DNA of 64,000 nucleotides from Paraburkholderia monticola (GCF_001580545.1 NZ_LRBG01000004.1:496001-560000); one strand, 5' to 3'. Shown: positions 46,039 through 57,736, counted from the first letter of the stretch. Numbers and translations: made by a program. The notes: generated from the sequence alone by a model not told the origin.

Positions 46039-46779
46039 CTATGCCGCGCACGCCAGGCGCAGCGTTTGCAGAAGCCGTCGAATGTCGAGCTGGTCCGCCG
46101 CGCGCTCCGGCGACAGCGGGCTGATGTGCGGCACGATGCCGAGCAACGGCGCGTCGTACGCTTGCGCGAGATGCGCGCGAATCGACGCGATGTTTTCGTC
46201 GGGGAAGGTCATGTCCGGGTCGATGCGATTCGCGACCCAGCCCGCGAGCGTGAGACCGCGCGCGGCGATCGCTTCGGCGGTCAGCAGCGCATGGCTGATG
46301 CAGCCCAGGCGCATGCCAACCACCAGCACGACCGGCAGCTTCAGCGCGACGGCGAGATCGGCGGTGTCCTGCGTCGCGGTCAAGGGCACGCGAAATCCGC
46401 CGACACCTTCGACCACGACGACATCGGCGAGCTTCAGCGCCTGGCGGTGGCACGCAACGATGTGCTCGAGATCGAACGAGACGTTCTCCAGCGCGGCCGC
46501 GATGTGCGGCGCGGCGGGTTCCTTCAGCAGATACGGCGTGCGCATGGCGGGCGGCAGCAGCACGCTCGACGCGGCATCGAGCTGATCCGCGTCCTCGTTG
46601 TGCAGCACGCCGTTGACTTCGAACGCGCCCGCCGCGATCGGCTTCATCGCGGCTGCCTGCAGGCCTTCGCGCACGAAGCCGCGCAATAGCGCCGAGGACA
46701 CGAAGGTCTTGCCGATTTCCGTATCGGTGCCGGTGACGAACAGCGACAGCGCGCCGTCATCGTTAGTCATGTTGCTCAT
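46039..46779 (-). CDS. bioD: Dethiobiotin synthetase
   Basis: The 246-residue ATP-dependent ligase closes the ureido ring of dethiobiotin from 7,8-diaminopelargonic acid and CO2. The P-loop reads [15 protein letters not shown] near residues 14-28; KPIAAG near 46 and [12 protein letters not shown] near 122-133 are family motifs. The ATG at 46779 overlaps the bioF stop by four bases (ATGA); MTNDDG at 46770 is an alternative start. It is the third gene of the operon. Confidence 0.96.
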   Translation of the reverse strand: MSNMTNDDGALSLFVTGTDTEIGKTFVSSALLRGFVREGLQAAAMKPIAAGAFEVNGVLHNEDADQLDAASSVLLPPAMRTPYLLKEPAAPHIAAALENVSFDLEHIVACHRQALKLADVVVVEGVGGFRVPLTATQDTADLAVALKLPVVLVVGMRLGCISHALLTAEAIAARGLTLAGWVANRIDPDMTFPDENIASIRAHLAQAYDAPLLGIVPHISPLSPERAADQLDIRRLLQTLRLACAA

Positions 46780-47960
46780 GCGGCGCGCGCTCCGACTTGT
46801 TGGAGGCCGGCTTCGAGCCGGTCGAGATCCGCCTGCGAGTGGGCGGCCGATAGCGAAATACGCAGGCGCGACGTGCCGGTCGGCACGGTCGGCGGACGGA
46901 TCGCGGGCACCCACAACCCGGCGCGATCGAGCGACGCGGCGATCTCGAGCGTGGCATCGTTCGCGCCGATGATGAGCGGCTGCACGGCAGTGTGCGAATC
47001 GACGGGCAGCCACGGGGTTGCCTTCAGCATCGCGCGCGTGCGCTCGATCAGTTGCCGAAGATGCGCGCGGCGCGCATCGCCTTCCTCGCCACCGATGATG
47101 CGCAGGCTCGCCGACACCGCATGCGCGGCGGCCGGCACCGAAGCCGTCGTGAAGATATACGGACGCGCGCGCTGCACGAGCCATTCGATCACGGTCGCAT
47201 GCGCGACGACGAAGGCGCCCGACACGCCGGCCGCCTTACCGAGCGTGCCGATCGAGATCAGATGCGGCGAGCGCAACGCGGCTTGCGCGATCGCGCCGCG
47301 GCCTTGCGGGCCGAGCACGCCGAAGCCGTGCGCATCGTCGACGATCAGCCAAGCGCCGTGCCGCTCCGCAAGCTCGAGAAGACGCGGCAGCGGTGCGATG
47401 TCGCCGTCCATACTGAACACCGTATCGGAGACGATCACCTTGACGTCCGCCTCCGACGCGTCGAGCATCGCGCTCAACGCATCCACGTCGCAGTGCGGAT
47501 AGATCTGCACGTCGGCACGTGAGAGGCGCGCGCCGTCGATCAGCGACGCGTGATTGAGCGCGTCGGAGAACAGCGTCGTGCCGCGGCCCGCGAGCGCGGT
47601 CAGCGTCGCGAGATTCGCCATATAGCCGGTGCTGAAATACAAGGCGCGCGCATCGTCGACGAAGCCGCCGGCAAATTCAGCGAGATCGTCTTCGAGTTGC
47701 GCATGCGCGCGTGAATGGCCGCCAAGCAGATGCGAGCCACCGCTGCCCGCGCCATACAGGCGCGCGCCCTCGGCGATCGCGTCGATCAGTTGCGGATGCG
47801 CGGCGAGGCCCAGATAGTCGTTGCTCGCAAAGCCGATGATGTCACGGCCGTCCACCGTCATGTGCGCGGCGCACGGCGTGTCCGCGGTGCGGCGGCGGCG
47901 CTTCAGGCCGCGCGCGTCGAGTTCCTTGAGCCCTTCGGCGAGCGTGTCGAGCAGATGCAT
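46776..47960 (-). CDS. bioF: 8-amino-7-oxononanoate synthase
   Basis: This 394-residue PLP enzyme condenses pimeloyl-ACP/CoA with alanine. [14 protein letters not shown] near 54-67, [15 protein letters not shown] near 91-105 (in outline), [15 protein letters not shown] near 198-212 and the PLP lysine in [18 protein letters not shown] near 225-242 identify the family. Its ATG shares one base with the bioA stop (TGATG), and its stop overlaps the bioD ATG, so translation is coupled throughout. Confidence 0.97.
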   Translation of the reverse strand: MHLLDTLAEGLKELDARGLKRRRRTADTPCAAHMTVDGRDIIGFASNDYLGLAAHPQLIDAIAEGARLYGAGSGGSHLLGGHSRAHAQLEDDLAEFAGGFVDDARALYFSTGYMANLATLTALAGRGTTLFSDALNHASLIDGARLSRADVQIYPHCDVDALSAMLDASEADVKVIVSDTVFSMDGDIAPLPRLLELAERHGAWLIVDDAHGFGVLGPQGRGAIAQAALRSPHLISIGTLGKAAGVSGAFVVAHATVIEWLVQRARPYIFTTASVPAAAHAVSASLRIIGGEEGDARRAHLRQLIERTRAMLKATPWLPVDSHTAVQPLIIGANDATLEIAASLDRAGLWVPAIRPPTVPTGTSRLRISLSAAHSQADLDRLEAGLQQVGARAA

Positions 47961-49354
47961 CAGCGGGCCTCCGCGAGCGTGGCGTCGAAGGTGTCGCGGG
48001 TGCGCTCGGCGAGCAGCGCGAGTTCTTCGTCAGCGAGGATGTAAGGCGGCATCAGGTACACCGTGGTGCCGATCGGGCGCAGCAAGAGTTCGCGCTGCAG
48101 CGCGTTTTCGAAGAAGCGGCGCGAGAATGTCCGGGCATGCTGAGGATCGTCGATCGCCGCGTCGAACGCGAAGATCGTGCCGCGCTGACGCAGATTGCGC
48201 ACCTGCGCGTGTTCGGCGAGCGGTGCGAGCGCAGCTTCGAGCGTCGCCGATTTGCGTGCGTTGGCGGCGAGCACGTTCTCGCTCGCGAACAGATCGAGCG
48301 TCGCGAGCGCCGCGCGGCACGCGAGCGGATTGCCGGTGTACGAGTGCGAATGCAGGAAGCCGCGCGCGATGTCGTCGTGATAGAAGGCCGCGTAGATCTC
48401 GTCGCGCGACAGCACGATCGACAGCGGTAGATAGCCGCCGCTGATGCCTTTCGACAGACACAGGAAATCCGGCCACACGCCTGCCTGTTCGCACGCGAAG
48501 AACGTGCCGGTGCGGCCGCAGCCGACCGCGATTTCATCGGCGATCAGATGCACGCCGTACTGGTCGCACAATGCGCGCAATCCCGCGACGTACGACGTGT
48601 CGTGCATGGCCATGCCGGCCGCGCATTGCACGAGCGGCTCGACGATCAGCGCGGCGATGCGGTTTGCGCGCGCATCGAACAGCGCGCGCACATTGTCGAG
48701 CGCGCGGCGGGCGACGTCGGCGGCGGTTTCGCCCGCTTGCGCGAGCCGCGCATCGGGCGAGGCAACGACGTGCGCATGACGGATCAGCGGATCGTACGCG
48801 TCCTTGAACAACGCGACGTCGGTCACCCCGAGTGCGCCGATCGTCTCGCCGTGGTAGCTGTTGGCAATGCAGACGAACTCCTGCTTGTCGGCGTAGCCGC
48901 GATTGCGCCAGCTGTGGAAGCTCATCTTCAGCGCGATCTCGACCGCGGACGCGCCATCGGAGGCGAAGAACGCATGGCCGAGCGTGTTGCCGGTCAATGC
49001 GGAGAGACGTTCCGCGAGTTCGACGGCGGGCTCGTGGGTGCAGCCGGCGAGCATCGCGTGTTCGAGCGTATCGAGCTGATCTTTGAGCGCCGCGTTGATG
49101 CGCGGGTTCGCGTGGCCGAACAGATTGACCCACCACGAGCTGATCGCGTCGAGATAGCGATGACCCGCGCGATCGTACAGCCACGCGCCTTGACCGCGCG
49201 CGACAGGGATCAGGGGCAGACGCTCGTGGTGCTTCATCTGCGTGCACGGATGCCACACCGCGCGCAGACTGCGGGCGACCCAATCTTCAGGGGAGACTGG
49301 GGGAGCTGCTGACTTTTCCAAAGAGGTACTCCAAGGTGCTTTTTTGCCACGCAT
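47960..49354 (-). CDS. bioA: Adenosylmethionine-8-amino-7-oxononanoate aminotransferase
   Basis: This 464-residue PLP aminotransferase makes 7,8-diaminopelargonate. [11 protein letters not shown] near 34-44 and [21 protein letters not shown] near 66-86 in outline are BioA hallmarks, as is [38 protein letters not shown] (in parts; the PLP lysine is in LSKGI). It is the first gene of bioAFDB. The start MRGKKAPW is the longest open; the true start may be about 20 residues later ([10 protein letters not shown]), and no clear ribosome site decides. No BirA operator is recognised upstream. Confidence 0.95.
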   Translation of the reverse strand: MRGKKAPWSTSLEKSAAPPVSPEDWVARSLRAVWHPCTQMKHHERLPLIPVARGQGAWLYDRAGHRYLDAISSWWVNLFGHANPRINAALKDQLDTLEHAMLAGCTHEPAVELAERLSALTGNTLGHAFFASDGASAVEIALKMSFHSWRNRGYADKQEFVCIANSYHGETIGALGVTDVALFKDAYDPLIRHAHVVASPDARLAQAGETAADVARRALDNVRALFDARANRIAALIVEPLVQCAAGMAMHDTSYVAGLRALCDQYGVHLIADEIAVGCGRTGTFFACEQAGVWPDFLCLSKGISGGYLPLSIVLSRDEIYAAFYHDDIARGFLHSHSYTGNPLACRAALATLDLFASENVLAANARKSATLEAALAPLAEHAQVRNLRQRGTIFAFDAAIDDPQHARTFSRRFFENALQRELLLRPIGTTVYLMPPYILADEELALLAERTRDTFDATLAEAR

Positions 49355-49778
49355 CGGTGAGGGCGTTTTTGATCCCTGCTTGGGAGGGCTTTCGCGATGT
49401 TCCGCAGACTTTTCCGGTCGCGGAAAACGCGCCTCGGCGAGTGCGCGGGGTCGAGATTAGCGGTTTATTTCGTCGCGCGCATCAGCGGCAAAATGGGCGT
49501 TTTTCGTGGCGGCGTCGAGGTTTGGCGCTGTTCGATGCAGCTCGTTCGACTTCGGGATGGAAGATCGCCAATCGACGGAGATAACGACGTCAAAGTAATG
49601 GGCTATTACTGGCGAGAATTTGCGGCGAAGGGGCGGGTTCGCGGGGGCGCGGGCGAATGGGTCGTTCGCGCGCTGGTTCGGCGCGAACGAATAAACGCTC
49701 AACGCCAAAGAAAAAGCCCGCCGATTCGGCGGGCTTGCGGCACATCAGAGCCAGGCGCGATTCGCGCTTATGCGTACT
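49355..49778. other. Intergenic region upstream of bioA
   Basis: No gene is supported in these 424 bases. The bioA promoter must lie here. The left part near 49355-49460 is rich in G/C, and no palindrome of the BirA or BioR type was found by eye. The terminator at 49712-49738 closes the right end. Confidence 0.35.
49712..49738 (-). terminator. Terminator after the exported alpha/beta hydrolase
   Basis: AAGCCCGCCG and CGGCGGGCTT form a 10-bp stem with a short loop; on the minus strand it is followed by TTTTCTTTGG. It is suitably placed to end the 49779-51086 gene. Confidence 0.85.
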
Positions 49779-51086
49779 TCACTCCCGGCTCGCAATCGCG
49801 CGTCGGCCGTTGGCATCGGCATCGGCCGCATCGGCCGTCTGCGAGTTCTGGTTGCCCCACACGACCGCGTTATCGACCGCATACAGTCGGCACGGATCGG
49901 AGCTCTGCTTCTGGCAATTCGCCACCGCCACCGACATCGGATCGTCGCCGCCCTCGGCCCACGACCACGCGCCCGAATTCGATACCGCGAACGCGCGGCT
50001 CGGATACTGATGCAGGAAGTTGCGATAGCCATTGCGGCCTTCGCTGTCGAGGAACGGCACGGAATCGACGGCGTCGAGCGCGGCGAAGTCGGTCGCCTTC
50101 GGCGCGGCCGGGTCGGCGACGCGATACTGGACGGCCGTCGGCATGCCGGCGCGCGCGAGGAACGCTTCGACGGCCGGCCACCACACGTGCACGCCGTCGC
50201 GGTCGCCGACCAGCCGATGCGCGTCGTTCTTGTAGTTGCCGAAGTCGACCATCTTTTCGCTCGCGCCGTGCGCGCCATACGCTGCATACATGCTCGCGAC
50301 GAGCGGCGCGTTCCACACCGAATCGTTATCGCCATACAGCCACAGCGATGGCACCGTCGTCTTCTCGCCATACGCGCCGAATGCGCGCGTCAGGTTGCCT
50401 TGCCAGTCCTCGCAGGCGTCCTGGCGCAGGCCGCCCGAGAAATTGATCAGCGCGCGCACGCCGGGCGCCGCTTCGGTGCCGTACGCGATCGTCGCGAGAC
50501 CGCCGTGCGAGGTGCCGGCTACTGCGATGTGCGTCGCGTCGACATAAGGTTGCCTGGACATGTAATCGATCGTCGCGGCGACGTCGCCGGCCTGGCCGAG
50601 GCCATTGCGCTCGACGTCGCAGCCGTCCTGCTCGTACACGCCGTCGGAGTGGCCGAAGCCCTGGCGGTTCGGCGCGACGACCACGTAGCCGCGGCGCACG
50701 AATTCGCGCGCGAACGGCAGCGGGTCGCTACGTTCCTGGGTGCGCGGGTCGCCCGGGATCTTGCCATGGTTGAACACGATCATCGGGAACGGGCCTGGGC
50801 CGTCCGGTTTGTAGATCGTGGTTTCGAGCGTGACCGTGCCGGCGGCATCGACCGGCACGCGGATGATCTTTTCGTTCAGGTGCGCGGTGGGCAGGTAGGT
50901 GTCGTCGTCGAGCGCGAGGCGCGGGACGCGAGCGCGCGACAGCGGTCCCTGGGCGTCGCCGGGCGGCGTCGCGTTCTGTGCCGAATGCGACGAGTAGGCG
51001 AGCGGATCGGCGTGCGCAATCGCGACAGCACACGTGGCCGCGGCGCAGATCGCCGCACACTTTGTCAGAACCTTGCTCAACACCAT
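49779..51086 (-). CDS. Exported alpha/beta hydrolase (dienelactone-hydrolase/prolyl-oligopeptidase-like)
   Basis: This 435-residue protein starts MVLSKVLTKCAAICAAATCAVAIAHA in outline, a Sec signal peptide with cleavage near AHA-DP, so it should act in the periplasm or outside. The catalytic domain shows FNHGKIPGDP near 110, the nucleophile elbow AGTSHGGLAT near 190-199, LYGDNDSVW near 250-258 (acid) and a histidine in YKNDAHRL near 290. Five or more cysteines in the mature part (GCDVERN, DACEDW, NCQKQ, PCRLY) suggest disulfides. AGGTG precedes the ATG. The substrate is unknown. Confidence 0.85.
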   Translation of the reverse strand: MVLSKVLTKCAAICAAATCAVAIAHADPLAYSSHSAQNATPPGDAQGPLSRARVPRLALDDDTYLPTAHLNEKIIRVPVDAAGTVTLETTIYKPDGPGPFPMIVFNHGKIPGDPRTQERSDPLPFAREFVRRGYVVVAPNRQGFGHSDGVYEQDGCDVERNGLGQAGDVAATIDYMSRQPYVDATHIAVAGTSHGGLATIAYGTEAAPGVRALINFSGGLRQDACEDWQGNLTRAFGAYGEKTTVPSLWLYGDNDSVWNAPLVASMYAAYGAHGASEKMVDFGNYKNDAHRLVGDRDGVHVWWPAVEAFLARAGMPTAVQYRVADPAAPKATDFAALDAVDSVPFLDSEGRNGYRNFLHQYPSRAFAVSNSGAWSWAEGGDDPMSVAVANCQKQSSDPCRLYAVDNAVVWGNQNSQTADAADADANGRRAIASRE

Positions 51087-51709
51087 TAACGCACCTGCCT
51101 GAAAGACCTGTCCTGAACTCCGTGCTGTCCGGTTGCGAGAAACGCGGCTGACATTCAGCTTTCGTTCGCGTTTTCGACACAAACAAACTCACTCGCGTAG
51201 GTGGCGCCGGAAGCGCACGCACGCAAATCGAGATCGCACGGGATGAACCCAACGGCCGACGCGACCCCACGCGTCGAGGATGAGCGTCACTCGATGCTGG
51301 CGGAGTCCGCGCGGCTCGCATTGATTCAGCGGCCGCTCAGGCTTCCTGAGCATGTTGCGGAGCGGGTATGACCTGCCCTCGCAATGTGACGTCATGAAAC
51401 TACGGACTCATCCTGGCACGACAATTTTGTTTTGTGCAATCAAGGAGAACCCGCGACGAAAAAATTGCTGCATGTGCGAACGAGGCCTCAAAGCCTTGCG
51501 GGGAAAGAGCGGAAGACGTCTGGCGGGTAGTGACGAGTAAAGGTCGTGTAAGTGCTGTGGTGCGAGGCCAACAAAAAGAGCTGGCGTGAGAAGACGCAAA
51601 AAAGGCCCTGTACAAGGGCCTTTTATGAATCTGCTGGTGAGTTGATGAAAGTCGCGCGAAAGTTTCGAAGGGCAATGCAACGATTGCTTGACTATCGCTG
51701 GCCCTTCAT
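51087..51709. other. Long intergenic region between exported hydrolase and ychJ
   Basis: There is no supported gene in 623 bases, although the stretch from 51390 to 51620 is less GC-rich and carries a ribosome-site-like CAAGGAGAA near 51442 not followed by a convincing frame. A hairpin lies at 51598-51626. It may contain an unrecognised small RNA or a decayed gene. Confidence 0.35.
51598..51626. terminator. Bidirectional terminator upstream of ychJ end
   Basis: AAAAGGCCCT and AGGGCCTTTT form a 10-bp stem around a short loop, with T-runs on both strands. It lies 85 bp beyond the end of the minus-strand ychJ gene and could end the merR-aceK-acyl-CoA operon. Confidence 0.8.
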
Positions 51710-52165
51710 TTACTCGCTGACGTCGCCATCGACATAACGCCAGCGACCATCCTCGCCGCGCTGAAAGCGACTCAACTCATGCAAACGATGCGCACGTCCC
51801 CCCACTTTGTAGCGGGCGATGAATTCGACGCTCGCGTGATCGGCATCGCTTTCGGCAAACGCTTTGATCTGGAGTCCGAGCCATCGCGGCGCGTCCGGCG
51901 CGGTAGGGTCGGCGTCGAGATCGGCGGGGCAGGTGCGGGCGTCCCACGTCGCGCGCAGATAGTCGGTTGCGCCGAGCACGTAGGCGCTATAACGCGAGCG
52001 CATCAGTTCCAGCGCACGCGGCGCCGCTTCGTTGCCGTCGATATAGCGTCCGCAGCATTGCGCGAAACGCGGCGCCTTGATCGCGGTGCCGCCGCGTGCG
52101 TCGGGCGTGGCGCCGCCGCACGGACAATCAACAGGTCTTTGCAGTGACAACAATGGCTTGATCAT
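51710..52165 (-). CDS. YchJ family (UPF0225) protein
   Basis: The 151-residue protein has the YchJ pattern: an N-terminal zinc-like motif CPCGG...FAQCCGRYIDG (residues 14-43), then a conserved LMRSRYSAYVLGATDYLRATWDARTCP in outline, and a C-terminal NTF2-like fold ending FQRGEDGRWRYVDGD. The cysteines match the SEC-C-like zinc site. The family's function is unknown. It begins 7 bases after the acyl-CoA dehydrogenase stop and is probably the last gene of that operon; the ribosome site is weak. Confidence 0.9.
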   Translation of the reverse strand: MIKPLLSLQRPVDCPCGGATPDARGGTAIKAPRFAQCCGRYIDGNEAAPRALELMRSRYSAYVLGATDYLRATWDARTCPADLDADPTAPDAPRWLGLQIKAFAESDADHASVEFIARYKVGGRAHRLHELSRFQRGEDGRWRYVDGDVSE

Positions 52166-52172
52166 GGAAATT

Positions 52173-53303
52173 TCAGTTGAGCCCGCGAGCGATCAGAATC
52201 TTCTGGATGTCGCTCGTACCTTCGTAGATCTGGCACACGCGCACGTCGCGGTAAATCCGCTCGACCGGGAAGTCGCTCAGATAACCGTAGCCACCGTGAA
52301 TCTGCAAGGCGGCCGAGCAGATCCGCTCAGCCGCTTCGGAGGCGAACAGCTTCGCCATCGCGGCTTCGGTCAGACACGGCTGGCCCGCGTCCTTCAGCGA
52401 CGCCGCGTGCCAGATCAATTGCCGCGCGGCTTCGAGTTGCGTCGCCATGTCGGCGAGACGGAACTGTATCGCCTGGTGCGAGAACAGCGGCGCGCCGAAG
52501 CTCTCGCGCTCCTTTGCGTAAGTTAGCGCGGCTTCGAACGCGGCGCGCGCCATCCCAACGCTTTGCGCGGCAATACCGATGCGCCCGCCTTCCAGCCCCG
52601 ACAGCGCGATCCGGTAGCCTTCGCCTTCTGCGCCGATCAGGTTGGCCGTCGGTACGCGGCAATCCTCGAACACGATCTGCGCGGTATCCGACGAATGCTG
52701 GCCGAGCTTGTCTTCGACGCGCGCGACCACGTAGCCCGGCGAGTTGGTGGGCACGATGAACGCGCTGATGCCGCGCTTGCCCGCGGCCTTGTCGGTGACG
52801 GCCATTACGATCGCGACGTCGCCGTTCTTGCCGCTCGTGATGAACTGCTTGACGCCGTTCAGCACGTAGGCGTCGCCGTCGCGCGTCGCGGTGGTGCGCA
52901 GCGCCGACGCATCCGAGCCCGCTTGCGGCTCGGTCAGGCAGAACGCGCCGAGCATCTCGCCGCGCGCGAGCGGCGTGAGCCAGTCGCGCTTCTGCGCGTC
53001 GTTGCCGTAAGTCAGCAGGATGCTGCACACCGGGCAGTTGTTCACCGAAATTGCGGTCGACGTGCCGCCGTCGCCGGCCGCGATTTCTTCGAGGATCAGC
53101 GCGAGCGCGAGCGCGTCCATGCCGGCGCCGCCATGCGCTTCGGGCACCAGCACGCCATAAGCGCCGAGCTCGGCGAGCTGCCGATGCACGTCGCGCGGAA
53201 AGGTGCGCTCGCGGTCCCATTGCGCCGCGTACGGCGTGATCGCTTCGCGCACGAAGGTGCGCAGCGCGTCGCGCACCATCAGGTGGTCCTGATCAAGCAC
53301 CAT
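52173..53303 (-). CDS. Acyl-CoA dehydrogenase
   Basis: This 376-residue flavoenzyme introduces a trans-2 double bond in acyl-Co[18 protein letters not shown] near 124-140, [18 protein letters not shown] near 155-172, [23 protein letters not shown] near 335-357 in outline and [15 protein letters not shown] near the end are family motifs; the Glu in IYEGTSD is the probable catalytic base. AAGGAG precedes the ATG. It follows the SDR gene by about 29 bases in an operon with a thiolase and AceK. Short/branched-chain acyl-CoA specificity is likely but not provable here. Confidence 0.94.
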   Translation of the reverse strand: MVLDQDHLMVRDALRTFVREAITPYAAQWDRERTFPRDVHRQLAELGAYGVLVPEAHGGAGMDALALALILEEIAAGDGGTSTAISVNNCPVCSILLTYGNDAQKRDWLTPLARGEMLGAFCLTEPQAGSDASALRTTATRDGDAYVLNGVKQFITSGKNGDVAIVMAVTDKAAGKRGISAFIVPTNSPGYVVARVEDKLGQHSSDTAQIVFEDCRVPTANLIGAEGEGYRIALSGLEGGRIGIAAQSVGMARAAFEAALTYAKERESFGAPLFSHQAIQFRLADMATQLEAARQLIWHAASLKDAGQPCLTEAAMAKLFASEAAERICSAALQIHGGYGYLSDFPVERIYRDVRVCQIYEGTSDIQKILIARGLN

Positions 53304-53332
53304 GAATGTGTCTCCTTTGTCGACCTGGATGT

Positions 53333-54010
<678 letters not shown>

Positions 54011-54038
54011 CGTCATCCTCGAAGTTTTTGCCGACGTG

Positions 54039-55247
54039 TCAGATCAGTTCGACACCCATTGCGGTCGCCTCGCCGCCGCCGATACACAGCGACGCGACGC
54101 CGCGCTTCAGACCGCGCTTTCTGAGCGCGCCGATCAGCGTGACGAGAATGCGCGCGCCCGAGGCGCCGATCGGATGGCCGAGCGCGCAGGCGCCGCCGTT
54201 CACGTTGACCTTGCCGTGCGGTAAATCGTGCTCTTTCATCGCCGCCATCGTGACGACCGCGAACGCTTCGTTGATCTCGTACAGATCGACGTCGCCGGCG
54301 CGCCAGCCGTTTTTCTCGAACAGCTTGCGGATCGCGCCGACCGGCGCGGTGGTGAACTTCGCGGGCTCCTGCGCGAACGTCGAATGACCGACGACGCGCG
54401 CGAGCGGCGTCACGCCCAGGCGCTTCGCGGTGGATTCGCGCATCATCACGAGCGCGGCCGCGCCGTCCGAGATCGACGACGAGTTCGCCGCCGTCACGGT
54501 GCCGGTCTTGCTGAACGCGGGCTTAAGCGTCGGGATCTTGTCGAGGTTGGCCTTGAACGGCTGCTCGTCGCGCGCGATCGTGACGTCGCCCTTACGGGCC
54601 GCCACGGTGACCGGCGCGATTTCCCAGTCGAACGAGCCGTCCTCGTTCGCGCGCTTCGCGCGGTTCAGCGATTCGATCGCGAATGCATCCTGCGCCTCGC
54701 GCGTGAAGTCGAACGAGGCTGCGCACTCTTCTGCGAAGGTGCCCATCAGACGGCCCTTCTCGTACGCTTCTTCGAGGCCGTCGTAGAACATGTGGTCGAT
54801 CACCTGGCCGTGACCCATGCGCATGCCGCCGCGCGCTTTCGGCAGCAGATACGGCGCGTTCGTCATGCTCTCCATGCCGCCGGCGACGATCACGTCGAGC
54901 GAGCCCGCGGCCAGCATGTCGTGCGCGAACATCGCCGCGCGCATGCCGGAGCCGCACATCTTGTTGACCGTGGTGCAGCCGGTGGCGAGCGGCAGACCCG
55001 CCCCGAGCGCGGCCTGGCGCGCGGGCGCCTGGCCGAGCCCGGCGGGCAGCACGCAGCCCATCACCGCTTCGTCGATCTGCTCGGGCTTCAGACCCGCGCG
55101 CTCGACGGCCGCCTTGATCGCGACAGCGCCGAGCTGTGGTGCGGTCAGCGACGCGAAGTCGCCTTGAAAGGCCGCCATCGGCGTACGTGCCGCGCTGACG
55201 ATCACGATCGGATCGGCTTGGATACCACTGTGGTTTGCGTCACTCAT
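54039..55247 (-). CDS. Acetyl-CoA C-acetyltransferase (thiolase)
   Basis: This 402-residue thiolase carries VNKMCGSGMRAAMFA near residues 91-105 with the nucleophilic Cys, the NEAFAVVTMAAM histidine-adjacent motif near 327, NVNGGACALGHPIGASGARILVTL near 350-373 in outline with the active-site His, and CIGGGEATAMGVEL at the end with the second Cys. It cleaves acetoacetyl-CoA or other 3-ketoacyl-CoA. AAGGAG stands seven bases before the ATG. Within the merR-aceK operon it would produce acetyl-CoA, feeding the glyoxylate shunt. Confidence 0.95.
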   Translation of the reverse strand: MSDANHSGIQADPIVIVSAARTPMAAFQGDFASLTAPQLGAVAIKAAVERAGLKPEQIDEAVMGCVLPAGLGQAPARQAALGAGLPLATGCTTVNKMCGSGMRAAMFAHDMLAAGSLDVIVAGGMESMTNAPYLLPKARGGMRMGHGQVIDHMFYDGLEEAYEKGRLMGTFAEECAASFDFTREAQDAFAIESLNRAKRANEDGSFDWEIAPVTVAARKGDVTIARDEQPFKANLDKIPTLKPAFSKTGTVTAANSSSISDGAAALVMMRESTAKRLGVTPLARVVGHSTFAQEPAKFTTAPVGAIRKLFEKNGWRAGDVDLYEINEAFAVVTMAAMKEHDLPHGKVNVNGGACALGHPIGASGARILVTLIGALRKRGLKRGVASLCIGGGEATAMGVELI

Positions 55248-55319
55248 GTTCGAGCTCCTTGGTCATAGCTTGGGTGGCTACCGCAGCGCGCTGCCTGCTG
55301 CGAACCCTCGTGGGATTCA

Positions 55320-57137
55320 TCAGGCCACGCGCACATCAGGTTCGTTCGTCTGCGCATCGGGTGCGTCGGCGAACCGCTCCGGATAACGCACGCAAAAGCG
55401 CACGCTCAGGTCGTACGGAAAAAAATCGGGCAACTCGCCCTGCAACAGATGATCCTTGTACCGCTGCCACAACGCAGGCTCGAAAAAGTCCGCGTGATGC
55501 CGCATGAACGAGCGGCGCACGCGCGGATCGCCGAGCAGGAACGTGCCATACGTCTCCGGAAAAATATCGTGCGGACCGACCGCGTACCACGGCTCGTCCG
55601 ACATTTCGTCCTCCTCGTGGCGCGCCGGCGGCACCGCGCGCACGTTGCAGTCGGTCAGGTATTCGATCTCGTCGTAGTCGTAGAACACGACGCGGCCATG
55701 GCGCGTCACGCCGAAGTTCTTGTACAGCATGTCACCGGGGAAGATGTTCGCCTGGATCAGTTCCTTCACCGCGTTGCCGTATTCCTTGATGCCGTGCTCG
55801 ACGTCGTCGTCGTTGCCGTTCTGCAGGAACAGGTTGAGCGGCACCATGCGTCGCTCGATGTACATATGGCGAATCACGAGGTTCTCGCCCTCGGATTCGA
55901 TCAGCGACGGCACTTCCTTTTCGAGTTCGCGCAGCAGTGTTTCGTCGAGCCGCGCGAGCGGCAGCGCGACGCTCGAATATTCGAGCGTGTCGGCCATGCG
56001 GCCAAGCCGGTCGTGACGTTTGACCAGCTGATACTTCTGCTGGATCTGCGCGCGCGTGGTTTCCTTCGGCGGCGGGAAATTGTCTTTGATCAGCTTGAAC
56101 ACGTAGGGAAACGACGGCAACGTGAACACCAGCATCACGAGCCCCTTGATGCCGGGCGCGACGATGAAGCGGTCGCTCGAATGCTTCAGGTGATGCAGCA
56201 GATCGCGATAGAACAGATTCTTGCCCTGCTTCTGCAGACCCACCGACGTATAGATTTCCGCCTTCGGCTTGCCCGGCATGACCGTGCGCAGAAACTCGAC
56301 ATACGCGGACGGCACTTCCATGTCGACCAGAAAATACGAGTGCGCGAAGCTGAAGATGATCAGCAACTGCTCGCGCGTGAGGAGCACCGTGTCGAGCGCG
56401 AGCAGGCCAGGCTTGACGTGACGCAGCGCCACCGCGAACGGCAGCAGCGCGTCGCCGTTGATGATGCGGCCGACGATATACGCGGCCTTGTTGCGATAGA
56501 ACAGCGAAGACAAGACGTGAATCTGGAAGTTAGGCGCTTCGTCGAACGTGCCGAACGCTTCGTGAATCGACTGCATCACGCAAGCGACGTCGCGCTGCAG
56601 ATCCTCGAACGGCGGATCGAGTTGAAAGTTCGTGACGATCCGCTCGAGCGTCGCGGCGAATCCGTCCGTACCCGGGTAATACGCGCGATACGTCGGCTTC
56701 GCGGCCGGCTCGTCGTTCTCGAGGTATTCGGTCGAGATCGCCGGACGCACGAAAATGAAATCGTTGTTGAAGTACGAGCGGTGCAGAATCTTGCAGGAGA
56801 CCGAATTGAAGAACGTCTCCGCGCATTCCGGCTGACGGTGCGTGGTCAAAAGGCCGATGTAGTGCAGCTTGATCTGTTGCCACACTTCGCTGTCGATGTT
56901 CTCCGCGTCGTACTCGTCTTCGAGCAGTTGCACGCATTCCTGCACGCGATCGTCGTACGACGTGATGCGCTCGCGCGCGAGCTTTTGCAGGCCGTGCCAG
57001 TCGCCGGCTTCGAACAGCGTCTTGGCATGGATCGCAGCGTCGCGAAAGATCCGGTAGTGACGGTCGAACCCTTCGAGCATCGTTTGCGCGACGTCGAAAC
57101 CGATTTGCGACGATAACAGCTTGGGGAAGTGATTCAT
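55320..57137 (-). CDS. aceK: Isocitrate dehydrogenase kinase/phosphatase
   Basis: This bifunctional enzyme of about 605 residues phosphorylates isocitrate dehydrogenase to divert isocitrate into the glyoxylate shunt, and reverses the step. Family text includes [16 protein letters not shown] near 25-40, [17 protein letters not shown] near 120, the nucleotide-binding region [27 protein letters not shown] in outline near 320-350 and [17 protein letters not shown] near 470-490. GGAG-CGCGTG-ATG supports the ATG at 57137 rather than the adjoining GTG. It is unusual that it lies with beta-oxidation genes, not with aceA/aceB. Confidence 0.97.
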   Translation of the reverse strand: MNHFPKLLSSQIGFDVAQTMLEGFDRHYRIFRDAAIHAKTLFEAGDWHGLQKLARERITSYDDRVQECVQLLEDEYDAENIDSEVWQQIKLHYIGLLTTHRQPECAETFFNSVSCKILHRSYFNNDFIFVRPAISTEYLENDEPAAKPTYRAYYPGTDGFAATLERIVTNFQLDPPFEDLQRDVACVMQSIHEAFGTFDEAPNFQIHVLSSLFYRNKAAYIVGRIINGDALLPFAVALRHVKPGLLALDTVLLTREQLLIIFSFAHSYFLVDMEVPSAYVEFLRTVMPGKPKAEIYTSVGLQKQGKNLFYRDLLHHLKHSSDRFIVAPGIKGLVMLVFTLPSFPYVFKLIKDNFPPPKETTRAQIQQKYQLVKRHDRLGRMADTLEYSSVALPLARLDETLLRELEKEVPSLIESEGENLVIRHMYIERRMVPLNLFLQNGNDDDVEHGIKEYGNAVKELIQANIFPGDMLYKNFGVTRHGRVVFYDYDEIEYLTDCNVRAVPPARHEEDEMSDEPWYAVGPHDIFPETYGTFLLGDPRVRRSFMRHHADFFEPALWQRYKDHLLQGELPDFFPYDLSVRFCVRYPERFADAPDAQTNEPDVRVA

Positions 57138-57176
57138 CACGCGCGCTCCGCGACCGCCGGTCAGAGTCAGGCCACT

Positions 57177-57581
57177 TCAGGCAGGCTTTGCGTCTTGCCT
57201 CGCGCCGTCGAGCAGCGCGCGCGCCTGCGCTTCATACTGTGCAAGATCTTCGAGCGTTGCGTTGAGATCCTCGCGCTGACGTTCGAGCACTTCACGATGA
57301 CGCGCGACTGTTGCGAGAAACGCATGCAACTGCGACACGGTGTCGGTCGGCGATTCGTAGACATCGAGCAGGTCGCGGATCTCCGAGAGCGTGAAGCCAA
57401 GCCGTTTGCCGCGCAGCGTGAGCTTCAGACGCGTGCGGTCGCGGCCCGAATAGACGCGTCGCAAACCGCTCGAACCTTCGCGGCTCGGCGAGAGTAAACC
57501 CTGGTCTTCGTAAAAGCGGATCGCGCGTGGCGTGACGTCGAATTCGCGCGCGAGCTCGGTGATCGTGTATTGCGTATTCAT
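57177..57581 (-). CDS. MerR-family regulator (LiuR-like)
   Basis: The 134-residue protein has a MerR winged helix (YTITELAREFDVTPRAIRFYEDQGLLSP in outline, residues 5-32), RVYSGRDRTRLKLTLRGKRLGFTLSEIRDLL, and a dimer helix, but lacks the cysteines of metal sensors. This fits LiuR/PsrR-type regulators that sense acyl-CoA compounds and control branched-chain amino acid catabolism. It is the first gene of the operon with aceK 39 bases downstream. A LiuR-like palindrome lies about 60 bp upstream in the divergent control region. Confidence 0.9.
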   Translation of the reverse strand: MNTQYTITELAREFDVTPRAIRFYEDQGLLSPSREGSSGLRRVYSGRDRTRLKLTLRGKRLGFTLSEIRDLLDVYESPTDTVSQLHAFLATVARHREVLERQREDLNATLEDLAQYEAQARALLDGARQDAKPA

Positions 57582-57633
57582 CGGGACATCTCGTGGCCGC
57601 GTGGCCGGCACAAAACCGGATTGGACGATAGAA

Positions 57634-57655
57634 TCGACGTTTACGTTATCGTCAA
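57634..57655. promoter_or_regulatory. LiuR/MerR-type operator between merR and the MBL gene
   Basis: The imperfect palindrome TCGACGTTTACGTTATCGTCAA (two 11-base halves) has outer TCGACG/CGTCAA arms and an inner ACGT-rich centre, matching 16 of 22 positions with its reverse complement. MerR-family LiuR sites are characteristically TTGACGTT-ACGT-like palindromes between promoter elements. It is shared by two divergent genes, so both may respond to acyl-CoA. Confidence 0.65.
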
Positions 57656-57736
57656 CCTGAGCGGAAAGCAACCACAACCAGGCCGACCGGCATCGCACAC
57701 CTCGCCATGCCGGAGAGTCGGAGGAAGACAGTCCCC

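Noticed and set aside
49355..49700. A BirA or BioR operator before bioAFDB
   Set aside because: No palindrome of either known type was found by eye in the intergenic stretch.
51400..51680. Two overlapping minus-strand frames of about 90 codons and a short + strand frame
   Set aside because: They overlap the terminator hairpin, have no usable ribosome site, and no family is recognised.
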